In this document: one piece after another, positions 19,796 through 28,042 of the stretch
Numbering within the stretch: position 1 is the first letter of the stretch
Layout: each line of letters opens with the position of its first letter
Assembly (NCBI GenBank): GCA_963727075.1
Contig: CAVSET010000006.1
Coordinates: 1,364,001-1,428,000 of the forward strand
Direction: 5' to 3'
Length of the DNA stretch: 64,000 nucleotides
DNA from: Bog-756 sp963727075
GTDB taxonomy: Bacteria > Actinomycetota > Acidimicrobiia > Acidimicrobiales > RAAP-2
Notes under the pieces: generated by a model
The model's input: only the letters and a program-made list of their open reading frames with translations
Told to the model about the DNA's origin: nothing
The model's database searches: none
Translations under genes and position numbers: made by a program

Positions 19796-21859
19796 GTGTC
19801 ACTGATCCCAGAGACCTCCGCAACTCCTAGCCGGGAGCACCGGCCTGTGATCAGTTCCATGTCCTCGGGAGCTGAGAATCGAGCTGCTCAGGGGAGTGCC
19901 CGACGCGGGCCGAGGGTCTACCTCGTGGCCGGCGGCGCCTACCTCGTTTTGTCCCTGGGGGTGTGGTGGCACCTGTTAGCGCGCCCGAACACGGTGACCA
20001 CGTGCGGGTGCGGTGACACTGCGCTCACCCTGTGGGTGATCAAGTGGCCGGCCTACGCGTTGAGCCACGGCCTCAACCCGCTCTACTCGTCCAAGATCCT
20101 GGTCCCCCACGGGATCAACATGGTGCCCAACTCGCTGGCCCTCGGCCTGTTGGCCGCGCCGATCACATGGCTCTCCGGCCCGGTGGCCGCGCTCAACGTC
20201 ATCGACGTCGTCTCACCCCCCCTATCGGCCCTGGCCATGTTCTGGCTCCTTCGGCGGTGGGTGAGCTGGAACCCGGCCTGCTTCGTGGGCGGGCTGTTCT
20301 TCGGGTTCTCGCCCTTCGCCATGGTGAGCCTGGCGCTCGGCCATCCCAATTTTGGCCTGCTGGCACCTGTCCCGCTCATCATCGGGTGCATCGACGAGCT
20401 CTTCGTCCGTCGGCGTCACCCGCCGACCCGGACCGGAATCGTGCTGGGCGCGCTCATCGTCGTGGAGTTCTTCGTCAGCGTCGAAGTGCTGCTGCTATTC
20501 GTCCTGTTCTCGATGTTCGCTGCGGTGGCCGTCGGGGTGTGGGCACTCGTGGCCAGGCCACCGGGCGCAAGGGCGGCCCTCAAGGCGGGAGCGACCGGGA
20601 CAGTGGTGGCGGCGGGCTCGGGGGGAGTGCTCCTGGCCTACCCCCTCTGGTTCTTCTTCAAGGGCCCCGCCCACCTGGTCGGACGGGCCTGGCCTGACTC
20701 GCCGGCCGGCACGGTGGCCACCACGCCCGGCGACTTCGTCAACGGGTTCATCGGGCGCCCCCTGACCGGAATCATGCACCTCTTCGGCGGGTACCAGGGT
20801 CCGAGGTTGCCCCTGCTCTCCTACCTCGGGATCGGCGTGATCATCGTGGTCGTGGCGGGCACCCTGGTCTGGTGGCGCGATCACCGCCTGGCGCTCTTCG
20901 GACTGCTGGGACTGATCGGCTCAACGCTGTCACTCGGGGTGACCAACGGCCAGCTCTCGCCGTGGCGGTTGTTCACCCATGTCGCCGTCCTCGACAACGT
21001 GGTGCCCGTCAACATCAGTTCGATCATCGACACGTGTGTGGCGGTGATGCTGGGCGTCACCATCGGGCACAGTCGAGCCGCCGCCGTCCGCCTGGGCGAC
21101 CGGAGGGCGACACTGGCCGGAGCGGGCATCGCCGCGCTCGCCCTGGTGCCCGTGACGGTGGCCGTCTGGCCCAACCTGCCGATGACGGTGCGTCCGGTGA
21201 CCGTCCCCGCTTGGTTCACCGCGGCCAACCCCCTGCCCGCCCCCGCTGAGGTCGTGCTCCCCTATCCGGCGTCGCTCGGCGGCATCCAGTCATCCCTCTG
21301 GTGGCAGGCCTCCGACGACCTCACCTTCGCCATGGTGGGCGGCGGCGGACCCGGCATCAGCCCGTCCCGGGCCGGCGTCGAGCGAGCCGGGTTCGATCTA
21401 CTGGCGCGGGCCTCACTCCCGCTCGGACCGGCTCCCCTGCCCACGCCGACCGATCTGGTCGCCATCCGGTCCGCCCTGTCCGGTTGGGGGGTGACCACCG
21501 TGGTCGTCCCGGACCAACCGGGCCTTCCGACCTACGACCGCGGCCGGAACGTTCCCTACGCCGTCGGGCTATTCACCGCGGTGATCGGAAGGGCACCGAC
21601 CAACCACCGCCGGGCCTGGGTCTGGACGCATGTCGGTAACCCTGCCCCAGCCGTCCCGATGACCGAGCCCGCGTTCGTCGCCTGCACCCCGGTGATCGGA
21701 AGACAGAGCTCCGGTGCCGCCGTGGCCGCGTGCGTGCTGCGCGCCGGCCAGGTCCCGGCCAGTTCGGGTTCGACCGTTCCGATACCGCCGCGCCCGGCGC
21801 CTCCGCCGCCCGCAGGGAGCCCATCGTCCTCCAGGAGAACCGTCGAACCGGTGCGGTAG
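19796..21859 (+). CDS. GT-C-like polytopic membrane protein, paralogue 4
   Basis: 687 aa from GTG at 19796, or 666 aa from the ATG at 19859, which fits the family better. The signature TVTTCGCGDTALTLWVIKWP is followed by GLNPLYSSKILVPHGINMVP, GGLFFGFSPFAMVSLALGHP, VVEFFVSVEVLLLF, YPLWFFFKGPAHLVGRAW and GGYQGPRLPLLSYLGIGVII. The soluble C-terminal domain has WWQASDDLTFAMVGGGGPGI and WGVTTVVVPDQPGLPTYDRG. It ends in a long Pro/Ser-rich tail. First gene of the rightward arm, 10 bp before an acyltransferase gene. Intact, so it is a good reference for the frameshifted paralogues. Confidence 0.7.
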   Translation: MSLIPETSATPSREHRPVISSMSSGAENRAAQGSARRGPRVYLVAGGAYLVLSLGVWWHLLARPNTVTTCGCGDTALTLWVIKWPAYALSHGLNPLYSSKILVPHGINMVPNSLALGLLAAPITWLSGPVAALNVIDVVSPPLSALAMFWLLRRWVSWNPACFVGGLFFGFSPFAMVSLALGHPNFGLLAPVPLIIGCIDELFVRRRHPPTRTGIVLGALIVVEFFVSVEVLLLFVLFSMFAAVAVGVWALVARPPGARAALKAGATGTVVAAGSGGVLLAYPLWFFFKGPAHLVGRAWPDSPAGTVATTPGDFVNGFIGRPLTGIMHLFGGYQGPRLPLLSYLGIGVIIVVVAGTLVWWRDHRLALFGLLGLIGSTLSLGVTNGQLSPWRLFTHVAVLDNVVPVNISSIIDTCVAVMLGVTIGHSRAAAVRLGDRRATLAGAGIAALALVPVTVAVWPNLPMTVRPVTVPAWFTAANPLPAPAEVVLPYPASLGGIQSSLWWQASDDLTFAMVGGGGPGISPSRAGVERAGFDLLARASLPLGPAPLPTPTDLVAIRSALSGWGVTTVVVPDQPGLPTYDRGRNVPYAVGLFTAVIGRAPTNHRRAWVWTHVGNPAPAVPMTEPAFVACTPVIGRQSSGAAVAACVLRAGQVPASSGSTVPIPPRPAPPPPAGSPSSSRRTVEPVR

Positions 21860-21869
21860 AGTCCCGTCG

Positions 21870-23057
21870 ATGCAAGCGCAGCATCGGCCCTCACCCACGG
21901 TGGTGGTGGACGACGATGCATCCCGGACGACGTCGGTGCCCGAAGAGACGAGCGATCGTCCTCGATCCACCGAGTTCCGCCTGGGCAACCGTCCACCACT
22001 GACGGGGATCCGCGCCCTTGCGCTCTTCACCGTCCTCGCCTATCACTCCAACTTCAAGACCTTGCCCGGAGCGTGGGTCGCGTTACAGGTCTTCTTCGTG
22101 CTCAGCGGGTTCCTCATCACCGCCATGCTCGCCGGCGAGGGCCGGAGGAACGGCCGCATCAGCCTCCGAGGGTTCTACTCGAGGCGAGCCGCTCGGCTGC
22201 TGCCTCCATTGGCCCTGGCCATCGGCCTGCTCGCCATCTACGCGGCCTTCGTGCATGTGGCGGACGCCGCGCACCGGCTGTGGGGCGACAGCGCGGCCGC
22301 GCTCTTCTACTACGCCGACTACCGCCAGGCGCTCGGCCACGCCCCGTACTTCGGGTATTTCGCCCAGACCTGGTCGCTCTCGGTCGAGGAGCAGTTCTAC
22401 ATCATCTGGTCGGTGCTGATGGTGGCCGCCGTCGCCTGGCACAAGCGACGCGTGGCCTACGGGTTCGCCATCGCCGGCATCGTGTTGAGCATCGCCGACC
22501 GACTGTGGCTCTCGCTGAGCCCGCACCACTTCAACGACGTCGTGTTCACCCGCGTGTACTACGCCTTCGACAGCCGGGCCGACGCCCTCTTCCTCGGTTG
22601 CGTCCTCGGGCTGCTGGCGGCCGACGGCCGGTTCAACCGGTGGCCGCGCTGGGCGGTCCGGTCGGTGGCCGGGGCCGCCCTGGTCTCGATGGCCTTCATG
22701 GGCTGGATCCTGTTCAGCGCCCCGCTGTTCCGGGAGAACCTGGCGGTGTGGTGGCTGCCGGCCACCACTCTGGCCTCCGCCGTCATCATCGTGTACCTGG
22801 TGATGTCGCCGGCCGGGATAGGAGCAAAGTTCGCCGGGCTCGGCCTGTTCGTCTTCATCGGTGACCTCTCCTACACCGTCTACATCTTGCACTTTCCGGT
22901 GTACCTGGCCCTCGAGCCCGGGGCAGCCGGAACCCATTGGCCGTACTGGCCGACCGAGCTGGCCCGCCTGGCCATCATCTTCGCCATCGCCATCGCCAGC
23001 TGGTACTGCATCGAGAAGCCGCTGGCCCGGTGGCGCGCCCGGTCCGCGGCGCGGTGA
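21870..23057 (+). CDS. OafA-type membrane acyltransferase (acyltransferase-3, no SGNH)
   Basis: 395 aa from ATG at 21870, 10 bp after the GT-C gene. Motifs: LTGIRALALFTVLAYHSNFK with the key His, FYSRRAARLLPPLALA, QTWSLSVEEQFYIIWSVLM, YYAFDSRADALFLGCVLGLL, and LSYTVYILHFPVYLALEPG. It matches the leftward-arm gene at 18020-19351 almost motif for motif, so the two arms appear to share a duplicated acyltransferase. The stop overlaps the GTG of the next gene (GTGA). Confidence 0.88.
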   Translation: MQAQHRPSPTVVVDDDASRTTSVPEETSDRPRSTEFRLGNRPPLTGIRALALFTVLAYHSNFKTLPGAWVALQVFFVLSGFLITAMLAGEGRRNGRISLRGFYSRRAARLLPPLALAIGLLAIYAAFVHVADAAHRLWGDSAAALFYYADYRQALGHAPYFGYFAQTWSLSVEEQFYIIWSVLMVAAVAWHKRRVAYGFAIAGIVLSIADRLWLSLSPHHFNDVVFTRVYYAFDSRADALFLGCVLGLLAADGRFNRWPRWAVRSVAGAALVSMAFMGWILFSAPLFRENLAVWWLPATTLASAVIIVYLVMSPAGIGAKFAGLGLFVFIGDLSYTVYILHFPVYLALEPGAAGTHWPYWPTELARLAIIFAIAIASWYCIEKPLARWRARSAAR

Positions 23058-25177
23058 CCCGCCCGGGCGCGGTTCCGGCCACTCCCCGGACGGGGGGCGA
23101 ACCGCCCCCCGTCCGTATCCCGTCCCTCGACGGAGTCCGGGCCATCGCCATCATCCTCGTCCTGCTCTTCCACGGGGGTTTCGGCTGGGCCGGCGGCGGG
23201 TTCTTCGGTGTCGACGTGTTCTTCGTGCTCTCCGGCTTCCTGATCACCGGGCTGCTCGTCGCCGAGTTCGGCCGGAGCGCCGGTATCGGGCTCACGCGCT
23301 TCTGGGCACATCGGGTCCGGCGACTGGTACCCGCCCTGCTGGCCGTGCTGGCCGCAGTCATGGTCTACGCAGCGTTCTTCGCACCACCGGACACCCTCGG
23401 CCAACTCCGCGGTGACGCCGTGGCCACCCTGCTGTACGGGAACAACTGGCACCTGGTCTCCGGCGGCTCGGGCTACTTCGCCGATCTCAACACGCCGCGG
23501 CCGCTGCTCCACACCTGGTCCCTGTCGATCGAGGAGCAGTTCTACCTGGTGTGGCCGCTGGCGGTCGTCTTCCTCCTCCGTGTGACCCGCTCGCTCAGGG
23601 TGCTCCTCACGGTGGCGATCGGCGGGGCGGTGGCCAGCGCCGTCGCCATGGCCGTTCTCTTCGGCGGGGGTGCCGGCGAGGGCCGCGCCTACTACGGTGC
23701 CGACACCCGGGCCCAGGCGCTGCTGGTCGGGGCGGCCCTGGCCATCGTGCTGGCCCATCCGCTCGGGGATCGCCCGGCGGGGCCGGTCAGCGCCGGAGCG
23801 GGGGCGCTGGTCCGCCCCGTGCGCATCACCCCGTTGATACGGGTGTCGCTGGTGGTCGTGGGCGGAGCCGGCCTGGCCATGCTGATCTGGATGTCGGTCA
23901 CCACTACCAGCGCCACGCATTGGATCTACCGGGGCGGGTTCGCGTTGGTGGCCCTGGCCGCGGCGGTGGTGGTGGCCAGCGTGGCGCTTGTCCCCACCAG
24001 TCCGTGGGCGCAGGCCCTGTCACTCAGGCCGGTGCGCTATGTGGGCGCCATCTCCTACGGCCTCTACCTCTGGCACTGGCCCGTCTTCGTCCTGGTGGAC
24101 AACGCCCGTACCGGTCTGGAGGGCTGGCCCCTGTTCGGGCTCCGGGTGGGGGTGTCCGTGGCCGTCGCCGCCCTCTCCTTCCATCTACTGGAGATGCCGA
24201 TCCGGCGGCAGGCCCGGCGCGGCTGGCACGGCTGGGTCGCCGCCCCGGTGGCGGTCGGAGGGACCGCCGTCCTGGTGGTTGCCGCCACCGCGGGAGCCGC
24301 CCCCGGCCTCGCCACCCAGAGTGTGTCGAGCACCGTCACACCACCCCCGATGTTTCGGGCCGCGCACTCGAGTGAGACGGCAGGGGTGCCGGCGATGACC
24401 CAGGGCGCGGGTGGGCCCGTCCGTGCCCTACTGGTCGGGGACTCGGAGGCCAGCTTTCTCGGCTTCGGGCTCTACCCCAGATCGGCCGCGTTCGGGGTCG
24501 ACTACGCCGGCGACGGGGTGTTCGGGTGTGGTCTCCGTCACGGTGACACCCGGTTCCACGGGGCGGTCGTCGAGGGGACCCAGGGCTGGCGCGGTGGGCG
24601 CCAGGGGGTCTCGTGCCTGACCCAGCTGGCCCGGTGGCGAGTGGACCTGGCCGCCTACCACCCTGATGTGGTGCTGATGTCCGAGGGGGAGTACGAAGTG
24701 CGCGACCAACGCGTGGGTGACACCTGGGCCCACATCGGCGAGCCGGTGTTCGACCGGGCCGAGCTCTGCGCCCTGCACAACGCGGTGGCCGCCCTCCGCT
24801 CGACCGATGCCACGGTCGTCCTACTCACCGCGGTCTACTACCACCAGCCGGAGCAGTCGAACGGTGCGCCATGGCCCGAGGACGACCCCAGGCGGGTGGA
24901 CCGCTTCAACGCCATGCTGAGGCAGGTGGCGGCCGGATCCGGCAACAAGGTCGTGGTCGAGGACCTCAATGCCCACCTCGACCCCGGCGGTCGCTACGCC
25001 CAGACCATCGATGGAGTGAACGTCCGATACGCCGACGGTGTCCATGTGGAGCCGGACGGGGCCGCGCTGGCGGCACCGTGGCTGTTGACCCAGGTGGACC
25101 GGCTGGGTGCCGCACACCGGGCCGCGCCGAGGTCGGCACTGTCCACTGGCACCAACTGGCACGGTCCCACATCCTGA
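23054..25177 (+). CDS. OafA-type membrane O-acyltransferase with C-terminal SGNH domain (C)
   Basis: 707 aa from GTG at 23054. Membrane part: LDGVRAIAIILVLLFHGGFG, HRVRRLVPALLAVL, LHTWSLSIEEQFYLVWPLAV, YYGADTRAQALLVGAALAIV and ISYGLYLWHWPVFVLVDNA. An eleventh TM (VGGTAVLVVAATAGAAPGLA) leads to the outer SGNH domain: LLVGDSEASFLGFGLYP, where the Ser replaces the usual GDSV/GDSH context with GDSE, DVVLMSEGEYEVRD in place of the usual block, and YADGVHVEPDG with the catalytic Asp and His. It ends the rightward arm and converges on the GT2 fusion gene. Confidence 0.88.
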   Translation: MTRPGAVPATPRTGGEPPPVRIPSLDGVRAIAIILVLLFHGGFGWAGGGFFGVDVFFVLSGFLITGLLVAEFGRSAGIGLTRFWAHRVRRLVPALLAVLAAVMVYAAFFAPPDTLGQLRGDAVATLLYGNNWHLVSGGSGYFADLNTPRPLLHTWSLSIEEQFYLVWPLAVVFLLRVTRSLRVLLTVAIGGAVASAVAMAVLFGGGAGEGRAYYGADTRAQALLVGAALAIVLAHPLGDRPAGPVSAGAGALVRPVRITPLIRVSLVVVGGAGLAMLIWMSVTTTSATHWIYRGGFALVALAAAVVVASVALVPTSPWAQALSLRPVRYVGAISYGLYLWHWPVFVLVDNARTGLEGWPLFGLRVGVSVAVAALSFHLLEMPIRRQARRGWHGWVAAPVAVGGTAVLVVAATAGAAPGLATQSVSSTVTPPPMFRAAHSSETAGVPAMTQGAGGPVRALLVGDSEASFLGFGLYPRSAAFGVDYAGDGVFGCGLRHGDTRFHGAVVEGTQGWRGGRQGVSCLTQLARWRVDLAAYHPDVVLMSEGEYEVRDQRVGDTWAHIGEPVFDRAELCALHNAVAALRSTDATVVLLTAVYYHQPEQSNGAPWPEDDPRRVDRFNAMLRQVAAGSGNKVVVEDLNAHLDPGGRYAQTIDGVNVRYADGVHVEPDGAALAAPWLLTQVDRLGAAHRAAPRSALSTGTNWHGPTS

Positions 25178-25196
25178 CCGCCGGCGGGTGGTCTGA

Positions 25197-26627
25197 TCAC
25201 GAGGCGCTCGGCGTCGCCTCCACGATGAATTGGTAGCCGAACATCGTGGGCCACACGGCCAGCAGCACCTGGTCGATCAGACGGACCACGTGCCCCTTGG
25301 TGCCCTCGATCCCCATGGCGTCCAGCGGCAGCCCCACCGGTTCGATCCGCTGGATCGTGAAACCCTGTCGTTCGATCAGCTTTCGGATGCTGCGGCGGGT
25401 GAAGAAGCGGAGATGCGTCGAGTCGAGGATCCCTCGCTGGTCATAGTCGAACATCCCCAGAGTGGATCGCGTCCTCGGGTACCAGTGGGCGACGTTCGGC
25501 ACGCAGAAGAGAGCGACCCCGTCCGGGGAGAGGACCTCGCGTGCCTGGGCCATCAGCGCTCCCGGATTCAAGAGGTGCTCGAGCACATCGGCGGCGAGCA
25601 CGACGTCGAACCCGGAGCCGACCTCGAACGGGATGCCCTCGTTGAGATCCGCCTTGAAGAACGCGTCAGTTCGGTCGTGCACGCCGGCGATCTCGGTCAC
25701 ATCGACTCCGGTCACGTGATGCCCCATGGCGCGGAGCCGTTTGGCCAGACGGCCACCGGAACAGCCGAGATCGAGGATCTTGCTCGGTGGACGCGCGCTC
25801 AGCATGGCGGAGATGCGACCATGCGAGCTGTCCTCGCTCGGCTTCAGCTGGTACTCCTCACTGAGGGCGATGCGACTTCCGTCGCCGAATCCGGCCTTCT
25901 GAAGCCGGTAGCCGACCACATCCCTGGTGACGTCGCGGGCGTACGCCAACCCGTCGACGTAGCAGATCTCGTCTCCGTAATAGGTGGGGATCGGGACCTC
26001 GACGATGCGCATGCCGGCGTCATGCAACTGGATGATGATCTGGGTATCGAAATTGAAACCGTCAGAGTTCTGCTCGAATGGGATCTGCCGGAGTGCGCTG
26101 ACCGAGTAGGCGCGGTAGCCCGAGTGGAATTCCGAGAGGTCGGTGCCCAGGGCGGCGTTCTCGAAGCGGGTGAGGATGCGGTTGCCGACGTACTTGTACA
26201 TCGGCATGCCTCCCTTGCGGGCGGCCCCCTTGATCATGATGCGAGAGCCGAAGACGGCATCGGCTTTGCCGTCCAGGATGGGAGCGACCATTTCGGGAAG
26301 TGACTCGGGGGCGTACTGGCCGTCACCGTGGAGCATTACCACCACGTCCAGGCCATGCTCGATGGCCAGGTCATACCCGGCCTTCTGATTGCCGCCGTAT
26401 CCGAGGTTGGTGGGCTGCCTGATCAGCGTGATCGGCAGGTCCGAGACCTGTTGGTAGCCCAGACCCACCAGGTAGGTCGAGTCCTGGCTGTGGTCGTCGC
26501 TGACGATCACCTCTTCGATGTCCGGCCTGATCGCCTGCGGAATCCGGTCGAGGACCTTGGCCAGCGTCGCGGCCGCGTTGTAGGCCACCACCAAGACCCC
26601 TATGCGGGCCTCCTTCACTGAACCCAT
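25197..26627 (-). CDS. Fusion of GT2 glycosyltransferase and SAM-dependent methyltransferase
   Basis: 476 aa from ATG at 26627 (MGSVKEARIGVLVVAYN). Residues 1-235 are a GT2 fold: VVAYNAAATLAKVL, EEVIVSDDHSQDSTYLV, a metal-binding motif VMLHGDGQYAPESL, and YRAYSVSALRQIPFEQN, similar to polyprenyl-phosphate sugar synthases. Residues about 275-476 are a class I methyltransferase: KILDLGCSGGRLAKRL (motif I), DVVLAADVLEHLLNP and CVPNVAHWYPRT. There is no C-terminal TM, so it acts in the cytoplasm or at the membrane face. It could both load a sugar on a lipid carrier and methylate sugar or lipid. Confidence 0.82.
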   Translation of the reverse strand: MGSVKEARIGVLVVAYNAAATLAKVLDRIPQAIRPDIEEVIVSDDHSQDSTYLVGLGYQQVSDLPITLIRQPTNLGYGGNQKAGYDLAIEHGLDVVVMLHGDGQYAPESLPEMVAPILDGKADAVFGSRIMIKGAARKGGMPMYKYVGNRILTRFENAALGTDLSEFHSGYRAYSVSALRQIPFEQNSDGFNFDTQIIIQLHDAGMRIVEVPIPTYYGDEICYVDGLAYARDVTRDVVGYRLQKAGFGDGSRIALSEEYQLKPSEDSSHGRISAMLSARPPSKILDLGCSGGRLAKRLRAMGHHVTGVDVTEIAGVHDRTDAFFKADLNEGIPFEVGSGFDVVLAADVLEHLLNPGALMAQAREVLSPDGVALFCVPNVAHWYPRTRSTLGMFDYDQRGILDSTHLRFFTRRSIRKLIERQGFTIQRIEPVGLPLDAMGIEGTKGHVVRLIDQVLLAVWPTMFGYQFIVEATPSAS

Positions 26628-27001
26628 TGACCCGACCCCCGATTGCTCATTGGTGCCTTCCGCACAGCGTATTCGCCAATCGGGAAGAGGGAAAGAAGGG
26701 AGCCGGCATGGCGTACTCGCAGGTCGCGGGCCCGCCTCCGGCGTGTGGGCGCCCACGGCGGCGGCCACCTCCTCCGGGCGGCCGGTCGAGCCTCGAAATC
26801 GGGCCGGTCCTTCGACCTACACTGGGCCTGACCAGGTATTTCACCGGTCTCTGGTCAGGAAGGCCCGGCGACTGCCTTTGGCCTCGGCGACAAAGGGCAA
26901 CGGTGCTCGCCGGGCGCTCTCCGGGCGGGCGGCTCATTCGGAGCCGTCGACATTCATCGAGGGCGGAGCGTGCGGGTCACGACGGGTACCAGGGATCACT
27001 C
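26628..27001. promoter_or_regulatory. Divergent intergenic region, no gene seen
   Basis: 374 bp between the leftward GT2-methyltransferase fusion and the rightward methyltransferase. Open frames cross it in several frames, but they are GC-driven and lack recognisable domains. Promoters for both genes are expected; I cannot place them. Confidence 0.4.
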
Positions 27002-28024
27002 ATGTCGCAAGAGTTTTGCGACGATGAACAAGGCGATGGCAACGGTCAGATGGGCAGGGCGGGCTACGGTCGAGTCGCCTGGACCGAGCGGAGTGGGGAC
27101 GGCAGGCCACGCCCGTCGATCCTTCAACCGGTGCACCCGATGAGGTGGACCGACGACGAAAACCTGCAAGTCGGAGACACCCACTTCTTGTTGACCGTCG
27201 ATCGGGGCATGTGGGAGTCGCAGGAATCGGGTCCGGACCGTTTCGTGCTGCTGAAGACGCGCCGGATGCTCGAGTCGCTGCTCAGGATGGCGCCAGACCC
27301 CGTCGAGACGGTTGTCGACCTGGGAATCTACAAGGGCGGCAGCATCGCCCTGCTGCTCGAGGTCTTCGCGCCGAAGCGACTCCTCGGCATCGATCACGTC
27401 ATCCAGCGTGAGCAGGCCCTTGATCGTTTCGTCGCCGAGCGGGCGCTGTACGACGCAGTCCATCTCTACTACGGCACGGACCAAGGGAACACGAAGCTCT
27501 TGACCAGGATCGTGGACGATACCTTCGGGCACGATCCGCTCGACCTGGTCATCGATGACTGCTCCCACATGTACGAACCGACCAGGGCGTCGCTCAACGT
27601 ACTGCTCCCCCGCTTGCGCCCGGGGGGGGTCTATGCGATCGAGGACTGGGGCTGGGCGCACTGGCCCGAGGGGTACCGGGAGGGCGCGGCACGGCAATTT
27701 GTCGACGAGCGGACCGCCTTGTCCACGTTGATCCTCGAGCTCGTCATGGTTTCGGCCAGCCGGCCGGGCCTGATCGAGGAGGTGTCCTTCGTGGACGACA
27801 ACCTGTACCTGGTGCGCGGCACCGAGGAGGTCACCGACCCGGACTTCGACATCTCCGCGTCGTATCGCACGTCGGGGAGGAAGATCCTGGCCGAACGCCA
27901 GACCGGCATCGTCTGGCGATCCGCCCGACGAGTCGATCGCCTGGTCGAGGGCCTACGCTCTCGCCCCCTCCGGCCTGATCCAGCTGAGCCAGTGGGCCGA
28001 TCCACCCGATCCGTCGGTCGTTGA
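27002..28024 (+). CDS. Class I SAM-dependent methyltransferase (Methyltransf_24-like)
   Basis: 340 aa from ATG at 27002; an in-frame ATG at 27140 (MRWTDDENLQ) is close to the first conserved residue and is an alternative. The core reads VVDLGIYKGGSIALLLEVFA (SAM loop), RLLGIDHVIQ (acidic end of strand 2), LDLVIDDCSHMYEPTRASLN and LRPGGVYAIEDWGW. This pattern occurs in sugar O-methyltransferases related to macrocin and cephalosporin-hydroxylase-like proteins. A role in methylating a sugar of the locus is inferred from neighbours. Confidence 0.75.
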   Translation: MSQEFCDDEQGDGNGQMGRAGYGRVAWTERSGDGRPRPSILQPVHPMRWTDDENLQVGDTHFLLTVDRGMWESQESGPDRFVLLKTRRMLESLLRMAPDPVETVVDLGIYKGGSIALLLEVFAPKRLLGIDHVIQREQALDRFVAERALYDAVHLYYGTDQGNTKLLTRIVDDTFGHDPLDLVIDDCSHMYEPTRASLNVLLPRLRPGGVYAIEDWGWAHWPEGYREGAARQFVDERTALSTLILELVMVSASRPGLIEEVSFVDDNLYLVRGTEEVTDPDFDISASYRTSGRKILAERQTGIVWRSARRVDRLVEGLRSRPLRPDPAEPVGRSTRSVGR

Positions 28025-28042
28025 CCCGAAACCGTCGGTCGA

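Noticed and set aside
25175..25190. CCGCCGGCGG between convergent genes as a terminator
   Set aside because: It is a loopless palindrome of GC-rich sequence with no T tract, expected by chance at this base composition.
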